Below are positions 6,200 through 9,754 of a stretch of DNA of 9,754 nt, piece after piece. Made by a program: the position numbers and the translations under genes. Source of the DNA: Planctomycetia bacterium (GTDB lineage Bacteria > Planctomycetota > Phycisphaerae > Phycisphaerales > SM1A02); assembly GCA_005799475.1 (NCBI GenBank), contig SYGQ01000053.1:1-9754 (forward strand), in the 5' to 3' direction. The notes under the pieces were generated by a model. The model was not told where the DNA came from and did not search any database. It saw only the letters and a program-made list of their open reading frames with translations. The number at the start of each line of letters is the position of its first letter. Position 1 is the first letter of the stretch.

Positions 6200-7488
6200 G
6201 TGACTCGTTGAATCGGTCGTGGGTGAAGGGCGCGGATGATGCGGAAGGGGGCTTTGGGCTCGACAACCTTCCGATGGGATCGATCGCGCTCGAGGGTCGC
6301 GGCGCGCGTGTGGCCGTGCGCATTGGCGATTTCGCGCTCGACTGCCGCAGCGTGGTGGAAACGGGGCTCTGCGATCGCCTGGATCGTCGCGTTCGCGATG
6401 CGCTCGCGGGCGAGTCGCTCAACGAATTCATGGGACTCGGGCAGGTCGCATGGCGGAGCGCGCGCGCCGAGTTTCGGCGGCTCCTGTCGGCGGGGGTTCC
6501 CGACCTGCGCGATCACAAGGTGGTGGGCGCTGCCCTCATCCCGCAGTGGGGTTCGTCGCTTCGACTTCCATGCGACATCGGCGACTACACGGATTTCTAC
6601 GCGTCGATCCATCACGCGACCAATGTCGGGTCGATGTTCCGTCCCGACCAACCACTCCTCCCCAACTGGAAGCACATGCCCATCGGCTACCACGGCCGAT
6701 CCAGTTCCATTGTCGTGACGGGCACTTCGATCGTGCGCCCCAATGGACAGACCGTCGCGCAGGACGCGGGCCCGCCGAGTTTCGGCCCGACGAAACTGCT
6801 TGACTACGAGCTCGAAGTCGGCGCACTCATCGGCACGGGCAATGCGCTCTCGCAGCCCATTGCCATTGACCGCGCACTCGACCATGTGTTCGGCCTTGTG
6901 CTCCTCAATGACTGGAGCGCGCGCGATGTCCAGAAGTGGGAGTACCAGCCACTTGGACCCTTCCTCGCGAAGAACTTCGCGTCGACGCTTTCGGGATGGG
7001 TCGTGATGGTCGACGCGCTCGCGCCCTATCGAGTCGCGCTGCCCTCGAGGCCCGAAGGCGATCCAGAGCCGCTCGCTCACCTTCGCGCAGGACACGACTG
7101 CCTGTTCGATGTGCATCTGGAAGTGACCATCGCCAGCGCCGCCATGCGCGCGGCCGGTACGCCCGCCACGCAGGTCTGCCTCGGGAACTTCTCGCAGATG
7201 TATTGGTCGCTCGCGCAGATGATCGCGCACCACACCTCAGGTGGGTGCAACTTGCGCCCGGGCGATCTCTTGGCGAGCGGAACGGTGTCAGGTCCCGAAC
7301 CGGAGTCGCGTGGCTGCCTCCTCGAGCGCACCTGGCGAGGCACGCAGCCGATCACGCTGGGCGATTCGACGCAGCGCAAGTTCCTCGAGGATGGCGACGA
7401 GGTTGTCATGCGCGCGTGGTGCGATCGACCGGGAAAGCCCCGCATCGGCTTCGGCGAATGCCGGGGTGTCGTCTTGCCCGCGCGCTAG
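6196..7488 (+). CDS. fahA: Fumarylacetoacetase (fumarylacetoacetate hydrolase)
   Basis: A 430-aa cytoplasmic enzyme (EC 3.7.1.2) splitting fumarylacetoacetate to fumarate and acetoacetate, the last step of tyrosine/homogentisate breakdown. Length matches the full eukaryote-like form (about 420 aa). It has the N-terminal SH3-like domain and the C-terminal FAH domain. Key residues align with mouse FAH: metal ligands D133 (in IGDYTDFY), E205 and E207 (in DYELEVG) and D239 (in LLNDWSARD); catalytic H140 (in IHHATNVG); K259 (in GPFLAKNF). Further conserved blocks are LLPNWKHMPIGYHGRSSSI (153-171) and the C-terminal ERTWRGTQPI and FLEDGDEV. The GTG start overlaps the upstream stop (GTGA), with GGGGG 6 nt before it. 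The stop TAG shares CTAG with the stop of the facing DUF192 gene. All catalytic residues checked are intact. Confidence 0.97.
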   Translation: MSDSLNRSWVKGADDAEGGFGLDNLPMGSIALEGRGARVAVRIGDFALDCRSVVETGLCDRLDRRVRDALAGESLNEFMGLGQVAWRSARAEFRRLLSAGVPDLRDHKVVGAALIPQWGSSLRLPCDIGDYTDFYASIHHATNVGSMFRPDQPLLPNWKHMPIGYHGRSSSIVVTGTSIVRPNGQTVAQDAGPPSFGPTKLLDYELEVGALIGTGNALSQPIAIDRALDHVFGLVLLNDWSARDVQKWEYQPLGPFLAKNFASTLSGWVVMVDALAPYRVALPSRPEGDPEPLAHLRAGHDCLFDVHLEVTIASAAMRAAGTPATQVCLGNFSQMYWSLAQMIAHHTSGGCNLRPGDLLASGTVSGPEPESRGCLLERTWRGTQPITLGDSTQRKFLEDGDEVVMRAWCDRPGKPRIGFGECRGVVLPAR

Positions 7489-8120
7489 CGCAGCGGGGGT
7501 CGCGGGGGCGGTTGCTGCGGCGACTGCGGGGGCGTGCGCACGGCGGCGTTGCGCGTCCGCCAGTGAGCCATGAGACTCTTGCGATCGATGGGAATCTTCG
7601 TCCCCGGGACGATCTTGAGCGCCGCGTTCGTTCCTGCGGGCGTCTCGATCACAAACTGTGCGCCTGGTCCGCTCAGATAGCGCTTGAGCCGAGCTTCGTA
7701 GGCAGCCTGACTCTCGTCGGGTGCCCGCGGTGCTTCCTTCTTCATCTCGTGCACCGCGAGCACGGTGCCATCGGGCGAGAGATACGCGATGTCCATGTCG
7801 ACGAGGCAGTCAATCATCCAGAAGCTGCGTTCGCTGCCTGCGCCGAACACGAAGATCATGCCCGTCAATGGGGCAATCGTCGATCGGCCCGAGAGTCCGC
7901 GCGCAATGTCGGCCGTCGTGGCAGCCACCTCGAGGTCGAACGGCTTGCCTTGGATGGTGACTCGTTCCATCGGGAGTCCGCTCGCGGCCCTGACGGGTGG
8001 CGCCGCAGGATCCGCCTGCGGTGCGTGGTCCTGACCACGACCGGCAGCATAGGCGAGTCCGCCCATCACGATCACGACACCCGCAAGGAGAGTCCAGCGA
8101 ATCGCACGGGAACGGGTCAT
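7485..8120 (-). CDS. Exported or membrane-anchored DUF192 protein
   Basis: A 211-aa protein. The N-terminus (MTRSRAIRW, then a hydrophobic stretch at 10-26) is a signal peptide or membrane anchor, followed by an Ala/Pro linker. Residues 50-182 are a DUF192 (COG1430) domain with its usual landmarks: VAATTADIARGLSGR (65-79), GMIFVF (87-92), SFWMIDCLVDMDIAYLSPDG (99-118) and QFVIETPAGT (155-164). It ends in a Pro/Gln-rich tail. The biochemical role of DUF192 is not known to me. The start overlaps the HGD stop as ATGA, so it is translated from the HGD transcript; whether this means a role in aromatic catabolism or is just genome packing is open. Its stop shares CTAG with the FAH stop. Confidence 0.9.
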   Translation of the reverse strand: MTRSRAIRWTLLAGVVIVMGGLAYAAGRGQDHAPQADPAAPPVRAASGLPMERVTIQGKPFDLEVAATTADIARGLSGRSTIAPLTGMIFVFGAGSERSFWMIDCLVDMDIAYLSPDGTVLAVHEMKKEAPRAPDESQAAYEARLKRYLSGPGAQFVIETPAGTNAALKIVPGTKIPIDRKSLMAHWRTRNAAVRTPPQSPQQPPPRPPLR

Positions 8121-9352
8121 TGCCAGGTGTCGACTTTCGTTGCGCTGTGATGGGCGGCCGCAGGCGTGTTCCCGTGCTGCTCCCAGCTCCTCGGATACTC
8201 CGAGTCATCGAGTTCGAGAGCGGCCTGCGTCGGATACAGCGGCCGGAATGTGTCGCACATCACGGCCAACTCATCAGTCTTCGTCGCGCCGATCGATGAC
8301 TCCACCGTGCCTGGGTGAGGACCGTGAGGAATGCCCTGCGGATGCAGCGTCAGCGATGCGCTCTCAATCCCCTTGCGCGCCTTGTAGTTCCCCTCAACAT
8401 AGTAGAGAACCTCGTCGGAGTCGAGGTTCGAGTGGTTGTAGGGAACGACGATGGCCTGCGGGTGGAAATCCAAGAGTCGGGGACAGAACGAGCAGATCAC
8501 GAAGTTGTGTCCCTCGAAGGTCTGGTGCGTCGGTGGCGGCAGATGGTGTTTGCCGACGATCGGGCTGAAGTCGTCGATGTTGAAGCAGTAGGGGTAGTAG
8601 CAACCGTCCCAGCCAACCACATCGAGTGGATGGTGGTCGTAAACATACGAGTGGATGTGGCCGCGCGTCTTGATGCGAACTTCGAAGTCGCCGCGCTCAT
8701 CATGGGTCAGCGGCAACTGCGGCGTGCGCAGGTCGCGCTCGCAGTAGGGGGCATGTTCGAGGAACTGCGACGACTTCTTCGAAAGGTAGCGAGGCGGCGG
8801 CAGGATGTGGGAGCCATTCACCGACTCGATCACGAGGAAGCGCGGATCCGGGTCGCCTGGTTTGGGCGTGTCGAACACCATCCGGTAGGTGATCCCCTTC
8901 GGGATGATGATGTAGTCCTTGCGGCGGAACTTGAGGGTTCCGAATGAAGTGAAGACCGTGCCCGAACCGTGGTGCACAAAGATGCACTCGTCACCCGTGC
9001 CGCTCTTGTAGTGGTAGCTCATCGGCTCGCACGGCACGCACACGGACATCTCGACATCCTCATTGCCGAAGAGGACGACGCGCCCGGAGATGGGGTCGCC
9101 CTTTGGGGGCATCGCCGCGCTTTTCACATGGCGCATGCGCATGAATTCGCGCTCGACATACTCAGGCTTGGAGCGGCAGACCGGCCGCCATGACGCAACC
9201 TGCGTGGGTGGATGAATGTGGTAGAGCGTCGAGGTCGGCCCGACGAAGCCCTCCGTGCCGAAGACTTCTTCGCTGTAGAGGCGGCCATCGGGTCGCCGGA
9301 ACTGAATGTGCCGCTTCTCGGGGAGCGAGCCGAGTTTCGTGTAGAAGGCCAT
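8117..9352 (-). CDS. hmgA: Homogentisate 1,2-dioxygenase
   Basis: A 411-aa cytoplasmic non-haem Fe(II) dioxygenase (EC 1.13.11.5) with a cupin fold; it opens the ring of homogentisate to 4-maleylacetoacetate using O2. Landmarks: YHIHPPTQV (44-52); CIFVHHGSG (123-131) and FRRKDYIIIPKGITYRM (142-158) in the N-terminal cupin; DVVGWDGCYYPYCFNIDDF (244-262); iron-site region VPYNHSNLDSDEVLYYVEG (303-321) with H307 and D313/E314; IPHGPHPG (341-348) with H343 as the third likely ligand. It is a little shorter than human HGD (about 445 aa). ATG 9352 is used because MAFYTKLG is a natural N-terminus; the frame runs another 45 codons upstream, but that part is Arg-rich and antisense to the divergent RluA gene. 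The stop overlaps the DUF192 start (ATGA). It faces FAH across DUF192 and divides the pathway onto two strands. Confidence 0.95.
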   Translation of the reverse strand: MAFYTKLGSLPEKRHIQFRRPDGRLYSEEVFGTEGFVGPTSTLYHIHPPTQVASWRPVCRSKPEYVEREFMRMRHVKSAAMPPKGDPISGRVVLFGNEDVEMSVCVPCEPMSYHYKSGTGDECIFVHHGSGTVFTSFGTLKFRRKDYIIIPKGITYRMVFDTPKPGDPDPRFLVIESVNGSHILPPPRYLSKKSSQFLEHAPYCERDLRTPQLPLTHDERGDFEVRIKTRGHIHSYVYDHHPLDVVGWDGCYYPYCFNIDDFSPIVGKHHLPPPTHQTFEGHNFVICSFCPRLLDFHPQAIVVPYNHSNLDSDEVLYYVEGNYKARKGIESASLTLHPQGIPHGPHPGTVESSIGATKTDELAVMCDTFRPLYPTQAALELDDSEYPRSWEQHGNTPAAAHHSATKVDTWQ

Positions 9353-9361
9353 TGGGACCGT

Positions 9362-9367
9362 AGTGTA
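9362..9367 (-). promoter_or_regulatory. Possible -10 box (TACACT) of the HGD unit
   Basis: On the - strand TACACT lies 9 nt before the HGD ATG and matches TATAAT at 4 of 6 positions. There is no Shine-Dalgarno before the ATG. A start site about 7 nt downstream would give an almost leaderless mRNA. The box overlaps the RluA start codon on the other strand. Tentative. Confidence 0.35.
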
Positions 9368-9754
9368 TGCCGCGACTGATGACCGACCACGCCGACACGC
9401 CCGTGACGACACCGAGCATCCTCCACGATGCGGGGGAGTGGCTCGTCGTCGACAAACCCGCGCTCTGGCATAGCGCTGCGCAGTCACAGTCCGATGGCGG
9501 CCCTAGCGTCGCCGACTGGCTGATCGCGCGCGACGGCGCGCTCGCGGGGCTCGCCGAGGCGGGACTCGTGCATCGGCTCGACCGCTCGACCAGCGGATGC
9601 CTGCTCGTGGCACGGGATCCAGAAAACCAGGATGCCCTGCGCGAAGCGCTCTCGGTCGCCTCGGGTCCGTGGGCCTCTCGCAAGACCTACCTCGCGCTTG
9701 TGACGCCGGGCCTTGACGAGCGAGGATCGTTTGACTTGCACTTTGCGGGTCGTC
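9367..9754 (+). CDS. RluA-family 23S rRNA/tRNA pseudouridine synthase, 3' end outside the window
   Basis: The 129 visible residues are the N-terminal part of the catalytic domain of a pseudouridine synthase, which isomerises uridine in rRNA or tRNA. Landmarks: WLVVDKPA (25-32); the RluA catalytic motif HRLDRSTSG (69-77) with D72 as the catalytic aspartate; LLVAR (79-83); KTYLALV (106-112), which closes the core strand. No N-terminal S4 RNA-binding domain is present, since the catalytic domain begins about residue 17. An in-frame TAG directly upstream at 9361 restricts the start to ATG 9367 or ATG 9379. The gene diverges from HGD with only 14 bp between start codons and continues beyond the window. 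Which uridine it modifies cannot be told. Confidence 0.9.
   Translation, partial: MPRLMTDHADTPVTTPSILHDAGEWLVVDKPALWHSAAQSQSDGGPSVADWLIARDGALAGLAEAGLVHRLDRSTSGCLLVARDPENQDALREALSVASGPWASRKTYLALVTPGLDERGSFDLHFAGR

Noticed and set aside
6106..7233. 375-aa open frame on the - strand opposite fumarylacetoacetase
   Set aside because: Shadow frame; the + strand encodes a complete FAH with all catalytic residues.
7482..7491. GCGCTAGCGC palindrome as a bidirectional terminator
   Set aside because: There is no loop room and no T-run on either strand; it is better explained by overlapping stop codons.
6936..8150. 404-aa open frame on the + strand spanning the FAH end and the DUF192 gene
   Set aside because: Covers two real genes in other frames, is Arg-rich and shows no domain.
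9353..9487. 45-codon N-terminal extension of homogentisate dioxygenase
   Set aside because: The extension is Arg-rich, lies antisense to the RluA catalytic domain gene, and family proteins start near MAFYTKLG.
1..9754. tRNA/rRNA genes, CRISPR repeats, transposase or integrase genes
   Set aside because: None seen; coding sequence fills the window and no repeated spacers, terminal repeats or mobile-element proteins are present.

Overview
This is a very gene-dense, high-GC bacterial window with ten genes. Coding sequence covers nearly everything: neighbouring genes overlap by 4 bp or lie within about 40 bp of each other, and no stretch of 300 bases lacks a gene. The organism cannot be fixed from sequence alone. 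The GC-rich codon use, several starts without a Shine-Dalgarno motif, and the families seen fit an environmental, probably aerobic Gram-negative-type bacterium; Planctomycetota (Phycisphaerae-like) is a tentative guess. No mobile elements, tRNA/rRNA genes or CRISPR repeats were seen.

Region 1 (1-3511, + strand) is a tight operon. It holds a small STAS-domain protein (possibly cut at its 5' end by the window edge), a PIB-type copper-transporting ATPase starting at TTG behind a good Shine-Dalgarno, and a TPR-repeat lipoprotein overlapping the ATPase stop by ATGA. It closes with a hairpin plus T-run terminator. Region 2 (3503-3886, - strand) is a small membrane-anchored protein with a DUF4177-like C-terminus, divergent from region 3 across only 25 bp.

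Region 3 (3912-8120 and 8117-9352) is the metabolic core: the lower part of tyrosine/homogentisate breakdown, carried on two facing transcription units. The + unit encodes an MFS transporter, an uncharacterised conserved protein with K-x-RTGG and KATAGLH motifs, and fumarylacetoacetase. The - unit encodes homogentisate 1,2-dioxygenase followed, with an ATGA overlap, by an exported DUF192 protein. The two units meet tail to tail with stop codons sharing one CTAG. HGD opens the ring to maleylacetoacetate and FAH splits fumarylacetoacetate to fumarate and acetoacetate. The isomerase that normally links them (maleylacetoacetate isomerase, glutathione-dependent zeta-class GST) is absent from the window, and the uncharacterised protein sits beside FAH.

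Region 4 (9367 to the end, + strand) is the 5' part of an RluA-family pseudouridine synthase gene, divergent from HGD across 14 bp.

The most promising leads are the uncharacterised protein beside FAH, the altered transmembrane copper site (MxxSD instead of MxxSS) in the ATPase, and a recurring TACnnT box 6-9 nt before start codons that lack Shine-Dalgarno motifs, suggesting leaderless transcripts.
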